A DNA stretch of 64,000 nucleotides from Atriophallophorus winterbourni (taxonomy: Eukaryota; Platyhelminthes; Trematoda; Plagiorchiida; Microphallidae). The position numbers and the translations under genes were made by a program. The notes beneath the pieces were generated by a model. It searched no databases, had not been told where the DNA came from, and was given only the letters and a program-made list of their open reading frames with translations. Shown here one piece after another: positions 52,901 through 63,130 of the stretch (position 1 is its first letter; each line of letters starts with the position of its first letter). The DNA lies in the NCBI GenBank assembly GCA_013407085.1, contig JACCGJ010000352.1, positions 62,001-126,000 on the forward strand. The letters run 5' to 3'.

Positions 52901-55900
52901 TAAACAGTAGGAGCTTATCCCCACTGCCACCCCCGGCTATGACAACCTTTGGAACCTCTACGTGCTGGTTAGCGTGAATTAATGATATATAGTATTACGC
53001 TAACGCGTCTCGGTTAGTTGCGTGATTGTTACCCAATTGCATTTCCACCATCTTGTGCTTAAAATCATTGACCAAGTTTTATCTGCTTCCCACATAGAAG
53101 TTACAACATCTCATGATGTTCTGTTTTATTGAGCCCGTGGTAGGGTTAGGATAAGATCATGAAACACTGGCTCAGTAGCGATTGATTTGTTCTAAAAGTA
53201 AACGGATCGCTTCATCTGTTTGCATCTGATTCACTGTATAAATCAGTCATCGAGGATCGGTGGGCCTGTTGTTTTTCGACAACAAAGTCAAATATATACA
53301 TTCCACGCCCTTCAAGTTTTACACATGTTTCTTATTGTTTCATGCCAAAGCCACAAAACGTGTATCTTGAAAATACACGGAGACGAAAGTGAGTCAAATC
53401 CATTGTATATCAATTTATTCATACGTAGCTGCACCATTCTTCTGAAACCCTTCTTTGCCTGCCGCTGTATCCACCAGTATCTAGCGAAAACGCGAATGAC
53501 CACCGTGTTTTAGCCGTCATGCATTGATGTACAACTGTGTAATACTTTTGTTAAGTTGATTTACCATGAGTACTTGGCTGCGCGCATGGACAATACCATT
53601 GTCCTTTCGTATATCGGTCTAGCCTTGGGCAATGTGAAACTGTCACGTGAGTTAGTCCACTCCCCACACGAGGCTAAATGACGACTTGACAATGACAGAT
53701 TTCAAAATTTGGGTTTAGCACATAGTCGGAATGGAATTTGACTGCGAGTCTCGGGTACGTCTACCTGATGCGTAGCAACAACGAGCAAAATGTTAATGTT
53801 TCTGAAATGCCTTCTGAGCTTACCATACACTCCATGACCGTGCTGCACCGCCTAACTCTAGGTTTGTTATATCATGCACAATTAAAGATTGAATTACAGA
53901 ATCTATTCAGATCTATCATGATTACCGGATATTCTCGCGCATCCAACCTGGCGTCTTTCATTAAGTAATATCTACCATGTTTCCATTAACAATAGTTTCA
54001 ACTGTAGCTTGTCTACACCTGTAAATAGCTTCATAAACCTGCATTACGACAAAATTTCTCGCACTATCAAAAGTTCTCTTGAGGGTACTGCCGAATCTTG
54101 CACATTCAGTTTGGCGAACGTCGATGTCTTGTTTTGCCCCCTTCACTTCGATCCCAGCCCAACGTTGGGCTATACCTGCTAGGCACGATTCAGCCCGCAA
54201 TCTTCCGCGGAAATTTAATTAGTTAAAATTTCTCTACTTGAACAACTTAGTAGTTTTCCTTGTGTGGTTATACTCGCCATCTTTAAGTAGCGCATTCCCA
54301 TTTTAAAACTGTCGTTCGATTTATATCATCACTAATGTCATTGATTTAACAAACGAATTCTCCCAGTGACTCGACGCTCAAAAGAAAGTCTAACTTCTCC
54401 ATCTTTGTTGCAATCAATGACTGTGCAACTGTCAAACGACTTTCCCAATCAACCCAAACGCTTGTGGGCTCAGCTTCGTGTCGCGTTAGAACCACAAGCA
54501 AGTCGGTACGTCAATGACAACGATGTGGACTTTTGCGCTTTCCAATGTAACGCTTAATTTTTGTACTATAGACTGGATTTCACCTCAACTGAATTGCCTC
54601 CAATGAACACGGTGGTTTTATTTGTGAACCGAATAATTTCGAGTTATACAAACGATACTGCCAGTGACGATTCAGCACACGAAGCAGCGTTTGATTGTTT
54701 CGTACATCGGTTCCGTGTGCTTCTCGAATCGAATCCGCAATGGTCTATGAAATGCCGTTCAATCCGAGTTTCGCAATCAGAAACAAGTGTAAGTCAATCG
54801 GAAATTTTTCCTTCTAATCATTATATTGTTTGACACGGTTTGGCTCCAGACCTGCTCTTTTTTCTTCCTCATATCTGTCGAGGCCTCGGCAACCTGAGAG
54901 TATATTAGCCCATGTCCAGTCTCTGACTGTGCGGCACTTTGATTGGATCTGGCTTGTCTTTTCATACCATGCCTCCTAATCATTCCACAACTGGGCAGTT
55001 CAGAAACCCATAGTTCAACTCTCTGTTAACGGAATTACTGTTGCTAAGTCAAATCAATCAGAGAGTGAACAGTACATTTTTGCCACGATTTTCCCTCAAG
55101 CAACTCAACCGGTTTCATGATGTTTGATCGTTATAGCACGATCGGGATCCACGCGCCCCGAAACCTCCAGGTGATTGTTGGGGTCAGACCGGTTTAAAGC
55201 TTTCTATTTTTACAGCACAAAGTCTAGTCTAATCCACACGTTCTAAAAAGGCCTTTCAGCACTGCGGAGACCCCTGTCTGCAAACTTTCACTTTCTTTAT
55301 CCACCCCTTCGTCACCTCAACTGTTCTTAAACTATCTGGATCTGTTTGTCTATATGAAAGATTTTATTAATCCAAGCTATCCCTGTCGGGTTTATTTACT
55401 GATTTGTATTCATTCCCAGCTCCGTCAGAACGCAGTTGTGCACGAATGTGTAATACTTCTGTACTGCACACTTAACACCCTGCCAATGGTACTGGACTGC
55501 ATGCGGAAACACTCTGAATTCTCACTGACATTTTCCATTTCTAATATCTTTCGAAGCCCAAGCAACCTGACGGTATCTTAACCCAGGTGCAGTCTATGAC
55601 TGTGCAGCACTTTGCCTAGGTCAGGCTTGTGATTTTATACATACATACAATCTCGGCGCGTTATATTTCCAGGGTTCGCTGATCAAACTGCAACTGGATG
55701 ATCAGACGCGGAACGCCTATAAACAAGGGTTCCGGTGCTTCCAGTTCCCGCCGTTGGATCAATTGCCCGCCGAGGCTGCGACATTTTTCCACGGAACATC
55801 CGATGCTCAGAACACCATGTACAAAGACGCCATTTTGCTTTTCACGTTGAAGTCTCCATTGAAAATACAGTACGTTGCCTATCACCTTTTGGCGATTCCT

Positions 55901-57660
55901 GCTGTATGTACGCAAATGTTTTACCTGCCATTTCCCCTTATATACTTTAATTCCAGTATGTTGCCCAAGGGCCAAGCCAATGATTGGGTGAAATCATAGG
56001 TTGATCATGTCTGTAATGCGTTTTACAGTTAAAAACACGCAATTATTCTCAAAACTATGAAATTCTTCTTTCGTAAGCAGCGATCTGCCTTTAATTCCTC
56101 TATGGGCATTCGACGTTCCCCCTAAGCGCTCACGAAACGCGTTCTCTACGTAAAACCGCCCGTAAATACTAGACTGACAAAACTAAAGGACGATGTAGAT
56201 GAGTTGATACTGTGCACTCTATACGATACTCGAAGGTTTGAAGCGGACTGCATAATGATCTGCAAAGATTTCACGTCCAACTGATCCATGCGGAATGCCC
56301 CGGCACAAATTTATATCAAAACCAATTTTCAGATTGCGTAACCGTCACGTGATGAGGAAGTATTTTCTCGTTTCTAGTCGTTTAATGTGGTTGGGCATTA
56401 AACGTTGTGGTGATAAAGTCCCATTTTCGAACATGATTCAGCCATTCGCGTCTCATTTACCCTGTGACAGCCGAGTACAACTCATGGCCTGCATTTTTGC
56501 TTCTGTGAGACTCGACGGAACTGCTTCTACCGACAAGAAGAGGACAAGTAACAATCGCATTAAAATCAGTTCGCTGCTGGTTGGTGTGCCTAGTAAGTAT
56601 ATGAAAGCGGGAAGGGAAGGAAACCACTTATTTCAAACCTCCACTGCTTTATGTCAATGCGGAGAATAAAAATCTTGACGCACGTACGATGTAACCCATG
56701 GCCGACATTGATCAGGGTCCAACAACTGCACAATTCCCATCGTTAACTGATGATAACTTCAAATGTATCACCGGTCCCCGGCGAAATCGAGAATTTTTCT
56801 CTTCTACATGCAGTACACCGTTAATCAGTCGATGTGACTTACTTGACTTGACTTAATCCCTTGAGTTCCTGGAGGAACATAGGGCCTCGGCAACTTGTCT
56901 CCACTTTGGTCTGTCTATAGCAGCCAGTTTGATGTCGTTCCAGTTAAGTCCACACTTGCAATCATTCCACAATAATTGCCTTCGTCGAATTATTGGGGTA
57001 AAATGGCCAGAAAAGTTAAGGAATCAAGACCTGTGGCAGATTGCCGCTGAGGACCCGATCGCCCAGCAGATCAGTAGAAGAAAGTGGAGATGGGTTGGGC
57101 ACACCTTGCGGAAACCTTATGATGACATCACGCGTCATGCTCTGGTTTGGAACCCAATCGGGAAGAGAGGGGTCGGACGCCCAAGGCTATCTTGGAAGCG
57201 CTCGTGTGAAGAGGAATCACTCGATGTATGAAATCATAATCCTGGCAAAGTGCCGCACAATCAGACTGCGTGTAGGTTAAGATACTGCCAGGTTGCCCAG
57301 GCCTGGACAGCAGCTCACCACCGATGGGAAATCAATTTGGCAGGATAGTAACTGCGCCATACTTGAGTACTGGATTGCATGCAAAGATTTGCAATCGTGT
57401 AATACTTTAGTTCTGTGCGGATTACACCGTGCTAAATTGAGTTGTCGGTGGTGAGCTACAAGCGAAAGCACGCTGGAGTCTCACTGCTCCTGTTATTTTA
57501 CTTTCCCATATCTATCTAGTACCGGGACAACCTGAGAGTTAATTAGCTCACGTGCAGTCTATGACTGTGCGGCACTTTGCCTGGACTAGGCTTGTGATTT
57601 CAAACATACTGCACACTGGCACATCGATGCTATGCCGATCGCTACGCTTTAGCCGAATTG

Positions 57661-57702
<42 letters not shown>

Positions 57703-58161
57703 GTGAATCAATCGATTGGTTTAGTATGGAACGGTAGTCGAATGAATGAATTTCACCAAGGTTTACCATTTTTCAGACAACCGAGCTGAAATGATTTGCC
57801 TTCGTTCGACAACATTATTGGTATTTTTCCACATGACAGTATTATATCAGCTCAGCTAAACTGACGCAATCATAATGGACCGATGCAATCCACGTAATTG
57901 ACTGGTTTTATTTAATGTTTTTTTTTATTTCCTTGTCAATACAAAACCTCCGCTTACAGGTCATCCGCGAACGACCCGTCTAATCATCGTCGATTCGAGC
58001 ACTTCGTTCAGAATTACTTGCGATCACTTTGGACTTCCGTTTTGGGATCTGACGAAACCGAGGCACTTCTTTCTCGACTCACCAGAACGATGGCCGTATT
58101 TCATACAAACCCAGGCGACGTGCGATTTCCTGTCAACAGCTGTTCTCAACCGAATGTCTAG
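49952..58161 (+). CDS. LAP1/LULL1-like torsin activator, six exons
   Basis: Exons 49952-50038, 50849-51188, 54367-54505, 54572-54788, 55673-55869 and 57960-58161 give 393 codons. Every junction has GT-AG and matching phase; donors include GTAAGT and GTGAGT. The start is the ATG in TCGATGTCTCAC. Residues 1-119 are polar and Ser-rich (a nucleoplasmic tail). Residues 120-142 form one membrane span (GLSITCVVSVIFLLLFVSA). The rest resembles the lumenal AAA-like domain of TOR1AIP1/TOR1AIP2: LSNDFPNQPKRLWAQLRVAL, MNTVVLFV, MYKDAILLFTLKSP and EALLSRLTRTMAVF. In the last block R366 falls where LAP1 and LULL1 carry the arginine finger (LWSRISHLVLP). The family activates the ATPase torsin in the perinuclear space and ER. 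Introns are full of R225, Rep440 and Rep480. Similarity is remote and unsearched. Confidence 0.7.
51350..51720 (-). repeat. Rep440 copy in an intron
   Basis: Minus-oriented Rep440: TATCGAATAAAACGCATTCA, CAAGTTGTTTTGAAAGAGTA, ACGACATCAACAGAC and CGCCAAGAAAATGTCCT match 44080-44230. A 99-codon plus frame at 51418-51717 crosses it but lies wholly in the repeat, so I do not call it a gene. Confidence 0.6.
51721..52422. other. Intronic spacer
   Basis: Within the large intron of the LAP1-like gene. Nothing recognisable. Confidence 0.4.
52423..52910 (+). repeat. Rep480 dispersed repeat, full copy
   Basis: About 490 bp, GC-richer than its surroundings. Matches 61300-61790 in inverted orientation and 40770-41000 in part. 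A frame across it encodes DEMPSQANELHLPEANWFSA, and the inverted copy gives nearly the same peptide, but frames elsewhere shift. It may be a relic of a coding element or simply a young repeat. Confidence 0.7.
53530..53665 (+). repeat. R225 repeat, strongly degenerate
   Basis: GATGTACAACTGTGTAATAC, GTATATCGGTCTAGCCTTGG and GAGTTAGTCCACTCC align in order with R225. The middle is altered. Confidence 0.5.
53666..54366. other. Intronic spacer with unassigned frames
   Basis: Contains a plus frame at 53738-53968 and a minus frame at 53961-54200 with no recognised domain. The LAP1-like exon phases join correctly without an exon here. Confidence 0.4.
54865..54970 (+). repeat. R225 3' half
   Basis: CATATCTGTCGAGGCCTCGG, GTCCAGTCTCTGACTGTGCG and GGATCTGGCTTGTCTTTTCA. 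Intronic, just after the exon ending 54788. Confidence 0.7.
55445..55645 (+). repeat. R225 repeat, full length
   Basis: GAATGTGTAATACTTCTGTA through GTCAGGCTTGTGATTTTATA. It lies 28 nt before the acceptor of the exon starting 55673. Confidence 0.75.
56845..57225 (+). pseudogene. RTE-type LINE 3' coding fragment
   Basis: The frame 56929-57231 reads LQSFHNNCLRRIIGVKWPEK, then QQISRRKWRWVGHTLRKPYD, then GKRGVGRPRLSWKRS. This is the conserved C-terminal end of RTE-like endonuclease-reverse transcriptases (RRKWRWLGHTLRKP...GKRKRGRPK). No RT domain is present; 5'-truncated. A minus-oriented R225 piece abuts its 3' side. Confidence 0.85.
57230..57312 (-). repeat. R225 3' part, minus orientation
   Basis: TCCTGGCAAAGTGCCGCACA, AAGATACTGCCAGGTTGCCC and AGGCCTGGACAGC on the plus strand are the complement of the R225 3' half. 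Confidence 0.75.
57372..57606 (+). repeat. R225 repeat, full length
   Basis: TGCATGCAAAGATTTGCAAT through GGACTAGGCTTGTGATTTCA. Followed by a (TAA)n microsatellite about 55 bp downstream. Confidence 0.75.
57664..57702 (+). repeat. (TAA)n microsatellite
   Basis: About thirteen TAA/ATA units in the last intron of the LAP1-like gene. Confidence 0.9.
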
Positions 58162-58739
58162 ATATTTTGTACCAATTTATTTTTATTCCTCGAGATTAAT
58201 ACTTGTGTTGTGTTTTTAATAATGTGGGACCCTCTCAATGCACTAACATCCTTTGTTTGACACATGGCCGTTTAAGCATATCCAGCTAAGTGCATTGAAC
58301 CATATTTTCTTCAATGCTGCCTTTGGGATGGTTTAGTACATTGTTATTGTCGGGTGTGTAACGGATGCCCGTAAAACAAATCAGATGAAGCTTAGACGTA
58401 ATTCAAACACCACAAACAGGAACCCTATGCTGCTTTTAACCAACCTACTTTGGTTTTGTGCTGCTCGCTCCACTGATGGATTAGCCGGCTTCATTGTTAT
58501 CCCGAATTATGTCAGCCCTGCATCGTCGATCAATGGAGAGATCGCAGTCTTCACCTGACTTCCTCACCAATGACGGGCTGGTTTTATTGTAGAGGACAAA
58601 TTTGGGGAACGCTGGGTCCATATTTCAAAGGAACTGTCCAAAACAGTAGTCTCCATCGATGGATATAGACGGAGAGCAAATGCTAAACAAAGTATAAACT
58701 TGTCAACCATTGTTGGATAAACAAGTAGCGCTTGTATGC

Positions 58740-59110
58740 CACTGTTGGATAAGGCTGGTACGACCAGCCTGTTCAATCACGTTAAATGGGGTTAAACCAT
58801 GAACCAAAATATTCATTCATATTCATATTCATTGACCGGTGGCCTTATCCAAGAGTGACATACCATTCCTCCACTGTTTCAAGCTCAACCGGATCCTGAT
58901 CCTACTGTCCCTACCTGATGAGTGCAAACAGCACAAAACCGGTCGTGGGGTGTGATGGAAATGCATGCAATTGAATATTTTGTTGGATAAGTTTGGCACA
59001 ACCAACCTGTTCAAGCGCATATGGATGCGGTTAAACCCATGGCTTTGTAGAAAAAGCACGTCAGCACGAAACCGATCGTGGGGCATATGATGGAATTGCA
59101 TGCAAATGCA
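58740..59110 (+). repeat. Hammerhead family 2, tandem units
   Basis: Two related units. The first (from GTTGGATAAGGCTGGTACGA at 58743) contains a ribozyme-like motif at 58909-58950. The second starts TGTTGGATAAGTTTGGCACA at 58981 and keeps the 3' half of the motif (GCACGAAACCGATC then GTGGGG, 59064-59083). Both units carry GTTCAA, then a CGCATATGG- or CACGTTAAATGG-type block. A third, partial GTTGGATAA lies at 58712. It lies just downstream of the LAP1-like gene. Confidence 0.7.
58909..58950 (+). ncRNA. Hammerhead ribozyme motif, family 2
   Basis: Stem I CCCTAC pairs with GTGGGG (one wobble). The core is a perfect CTGATGA and stem II is a perfect GTGC/GCAC with loop AAACA. Then AAAA stands where GAAA is required (G12 to A). 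Stem III is the minimal palindrome CCGG, followed by TC. The relatives at 3731 (minus) and 59068 keep GAAA, so the family consensus has a complete core, though no single copy here does. Confidence 0.72.
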
Positions 59111-60428
59111 GATTGTTTTGATAACGGATGTATTCAGTAACGTCGTGTCCGCGTTAGATACCGGGCCAGTATATCGGGCGCGCGTGATTATCTTAGGGTT
59201 GTAGATTATTTACCCAGTGACCTCAGCGACCATGTCTCAGCATCCATAAACTAGTACAGGGCGGAATAATCGGACAGCCTTGGACAATTAACTGCTGAGT
59301 GCCTGGAGATACAGTAAAACAATATGCCTTGGTTTTTGCTGCGCTTATCTCGGGACAGACGTTTGCGTCGAAGCTAATGACGCAGTCTACAATCAATGAA
59401 ATGCACGACCGGCATCAGAAACAAACTGTGTCGACCATCAGGCCCAATGGCTGTCAATATAGCGGATCTCATCATGCCCAGTTTAACCTGAAAAATGCTC
59501 TTACGAATCGCGCTAGTACAGCCATCATAAAACAACATAGCTTTGCGTAGAAACCGTTATTTGAATAGGTGCAATCCAGATGAACGTCAAGTGTGAAATA
59601 ACACAAAATTACAGACAATCGGAAAAGGTGAACTGATACAGAAAAACACGTTGAAAAATGAAAAGACCACTCAAAACGACGCACGTGTGCGTTTGGGCTG
59701 ATGTACATAAGATGGTGTAGTTGCACGGGTCGGGAAAAAGAACGATTATTCGCTTCGAAAAAAACAGTGGCTCGAAAAAGGACCAGAACAGGACGGGGAA
59801 TCTATGAATATTTATCGGAAAGCACAAGTGATCCATTGATAGACTAGCCAGAGGGAAGCGGGCAATCTCAAGATAAGATGAATAATACATCACCTGGAAC
59901 GATCAAAACCACCACAAGAGGATAAAGAAAGCAAATTGATACTCTGAGTTGCATATGACAAAATACACTGCGTCACAAAACGTCTGACAAATGTTCTGTA
60001 AAGACAAAAATACAAAATTGCGACACCACACAAATTATCGTCGGTAATATTAGCAATAATAGTAAGAGCAGCGATAGTGCACGGGGGAGGGTCAGAAGCG
60101 GGAAAGGAAACAATCACTGGACACAAAAAAAGTTGATAAAAGTCACAGGAATCTGGCGCTTCAATATTTTTCCGGCAGCAATAATAACAGTATCGATACG
60201 AATAATATTACTTAGGCACTAAAACCGTGCGAACGTATCCTCTGATCGTTAAGAGATGAAAAAGTAAATATAATCGATTTGAAAGAGTCCGAAAGCGCAT
60301 TCGTGTTCACATCAACGAACAAAAAGAATCACAAATACAAATGAATGAATGAAACACGGGGTGGGGGGATAAACCATCATCACTTTCAATGAAAAGAAGA
60401 GGAGAGACTGTCGCCAAAATTTGTTCGC
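59111..60428. other. Spacer, possibly 3' UTR of the SANT gene
   Basis: AT-rich, no coding frame with a known domain. It lies immediately downstream of the minus-strand stop at 60429, so part of it may be 3' UTR. No clear polyadenylation signal was identified. Confidence 0.4.
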
Positions 60429-62916
60429 TTAATCATCGACAGCAGATGAGCGCGACGCGGCACGGTCGCTGTGCGATTTCATGTGAGCGTTGCGGCTCTT
60501 CACCTTGGCGAACACGCGATGACAAAGATGGCACGGGTACGATGGCGACGACTGGGAATTGTGTGCATACGCATCCGGTGCGGTCGATTGCTCATCAGTG
60601 TTGTCGGAATCCAGATCCTGTGTGGAATCGGACACCTGGAAACGGTAACACAATGGATCTTGACTTCAGATGAATCAAAGCAACATTGACAGACATGAAA
60701 ATAGTTTCGTTTTAATGGCGCAGAAAACTGAATTGGGTGAGCAACTAAGTAGACGCGGATTGATAAAGATATAAGCAATGTGTGATCGTGTATTACTTCT
60801 ACTCTGTGCGGCTAACACCGTGCTAAATTGATTGGCCCATGGTAGTGAGCTGCATGCTAAAATACGCTGAAGTCTCACTACCATTTGCTGATCTTTTTTT
60901 ATTCCTCATATCTGTCTAGGCTTCGGCAACCTGACAGTATCTTAGCCCACGTGCTGTCTGGCTGTGAGCCACTGCATGGATCAGACTTGTGCTTTCATAC
61001 CATAACATTAGTATAATCTTTTTAGATGTGAATCTGTTATTGGCTTGTAATCTTTTATCGAATCGCTCTCAGAATAGACTATTGACTGAATTAGGCGAAA
61101 TTGAAGTGATCCTCCAAATGAGGCTTTACTAATATGCGTCGCAGCAGATCTGGCGCATTTTGTAGTAATTTTAAACAGTCTGGAATTACTTCTATGAAAA
61201 ATTAGGAAAAGATTAATCTCGGTGTCATTTATCCTTCAGTATGTAGCATTTTATTAATTATAAATGGAAATTTAAAAAGTTAGCGTAAAACACCAAAATG
61301 CGGCATGATCACACAAACTGTCACATGCTCCCATATGGCGCGCGTCTCCAATAGCAACAGCAACCAAGTCCAGCTTATGGACTTGGCTCGGGTGGCTCCC
61401 CAAGACCGGCGGAACTGCATCTACCAACTGGAGAAGGGGCGAGTGACTGGCGCATGAAAACCAGTTTGCTTTGGGCAGATGGAGCTCGTTAGCCTGGGAG
61501 GGCACTTCATCTAAGGAAAGGAAAACCCTGATTTTAAACCTCCGCTGTCTTGCGGGATACCCGATCGCGGGAAAGACTTCGGTAGAAAACCCTAAGGAAC
61601 AATCTGGAGCAGAGTCTCGTAGTCGGTTAGTTGGTGCACATCACCTCTATCTGGCTACGCCCTGCTGCCTTGCACGCTAGATAAGCTGACTCGAACAAAC
61701 GCCGAGTGGTTATGGGGACGCCGCTTTGTACCCAAATTCCCAAGACTTCAAATGAAACCGACTCATCCTCCAAGAGGAGATAGTCGCACAAAATTGAAAT
61801 TAATTGATTAATAATAGGTTCCAGCGAAACACGAAGCCGTTCAAAGCTTATATGTTATGCTTTATAAAATGGGGTAGACATGCTTTCTAACAAGGTAAAC
61901 CAAACCTTTCGAGGAAGCGTACGATTACAGGAAATGGGTAAACGATACCTCACCAGGGCAGCTATCAAATGTCATGCTGATGAGAAACCGATTAATAGGA
62001 ACGAAAACTAACCGAGTGATTCACTGTCGAGGCTTGAGAATGGTCCATGGAATTTGGCGCATGCTTGTTTCTAAGATTGTAGGCATTGTGGAGATCCGAG
62101 ACATCGGTTTCATGGATAGAATCTGCTTGGTGGGGCGCTTCGTTTTCCTCATTTAAGGCGACTTCGTTTCGACCAGCAAAACGTTGTTTTCGGGCTTTTT
62201 CGCGATACCTGTCAAGTAAAAAATTACACGATTAAACAAATTCAACATCAGACGAGAGCGCTTAGAATAGACTGCTATTTTGGCAAACTTGGTCTGACGA
62301 AGCATCTTTGCCGGAAGCGATACAATACTTAAACATTTAAAACCACCGACTGCTTCCGAGTTTGTAAATAATCGTATGTGTGTTGTCTATGTTTTAATGC
62401 TTGAAATACTCAATTGAGACTTGAGAAAATTGCGAATTTAATTCCACATTCCGAGGGTTCCGGCGGAGTTGTACGATGCGAAAATGTGCAGTACATATGT
62501 ACCGTTAATATGAATTGATTACCTACAAGTTGCATATAGAAACAATCTGGACTCCCACTGCGAGTACCGCCGTATTATAACCCTCAGTCTTGGAAACATG
62601 AGCACCCCTCAGAAATGTGAATCACGTTGACCGTATTTATAATTACATGTACACAACACGGCATAAACCGCTGGCCATTATCTGCGCATTGTGAACAAGA
62701 AAACAACCAAAGCATTTCCCGTATAACAAGCTCACCATTTGACGTCCGAAGGAGTGTTCATTCGTTTCCAAACGTAGTAGAACTCCACGCACGCCTTGAC
62801 CGTTTTGTTCATCCCGTTCGCTTGCAAGTCTTTCGCGACGTGATGGAAATCACGACCGTAAACTTTCAAACCATGTTGGAAACGGGCAATTTCTTTTGTC
62901 GTCCAAGCGGTGGTCT
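60429..62916 (-). CDS. SANT-C2H2 protein, TRERF1/ZNF541/MIDEAS-like (3' part)
   Basis: Three minus-strand exons, 62916-62736, 62208-62013 and 60635-60429, join in phase with GT-AG borders (donors GTGAGC and GTTAGT). The first exon is a SANT domain: WTTKEIARFQHGLKVYGRDF then VKACVEFYYVWKRMN. The second encodes a polar linker (YREKARKQRFAGRNEV). The last has one C2H2 finger, CHLCHRVFAKVKSRNAHMKSH split as C-x2-C-x12-H-x3-H, 15 codons before the stop TAA at 60431-60429. A SANT domain with a single C-terminal K-x-KSRNAHMK finger is the pattern of TRERF1 and ZNF541, which bind HDAC1/2 through ELM2-SANT in the nucleus (MiDAC complex). The ELM2 domain and N-terminus should lie beyond the right edge or in an unfound exon. 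Confidence 0.75.
60777..61003 (+). repeat. R225 repeat, full length
   Basis: AATGTGTGATCGTGTATTAC through GGATCAGACTTGTGCTTTCA. It sits in the intron between the last two exons of the SANT gene, opposite to its direction. Confidence 0.78.
61300..61790 (-). repeat. Rep480 dispersed repeat, inverted copy
   Basis: Minus-strand copy of 52423-52910 (GGCGTCCCCATAACCACTCG, GGGTATCCCGCAAGACAGCG, CTCCCAGGCTAACGAGCTCC). It lies in an intron of the SANT gene, about 8.5 kb from its inverted partner. Confidence 0.75.
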
Positions 62917-62989
62917 CTGCGTAAAGTACAATAAAATTACTGCAGAGCAGAAAACGGTAGGATTTGACAAAGAGCAACAGTGCGTCGAG

Positions 62990-63130
62990 TGAATATCATC
63001 ATCAGAGACAGTATTACATTGGCAGCATGTACCGAATGTCTAACTACCATACAACCGTAGAAAAAGTAAACTCCTAAAGATGGAGATTCTACCGGAAAGT
63101 AAGCACAAAGAAGGAGAGTTGATAATAGTA
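62990..63130 (-). repeat. Rep440 end fragment
   Basis: CATCATCAGAGACAGTATTA, CCGAATGTCTAACTACCATA and AAAAAGTAAACTCCTAAAGA match the tail half of Rep440 (compare 43661-43716 plus 43968-44000). Confidence 0.7.

Noticed and set aside
53738..53968. 76-codon frame in the large intron of the LAP1-like gene
   Set aside because: Flanking exons join in phase without it, splice borders are poor and no domain is seen.
56295..56669. 124-codon frame in the last intron of the LAP1-like gene
   Set aside because: No domain, and the exon phases on either side join correctly without it.
58880..58970. Minus-strand frames in the hammerhead family 2 repeat as a gene
   Set aside because: The open frame is antisense to the repeat and breaks in the other copies.
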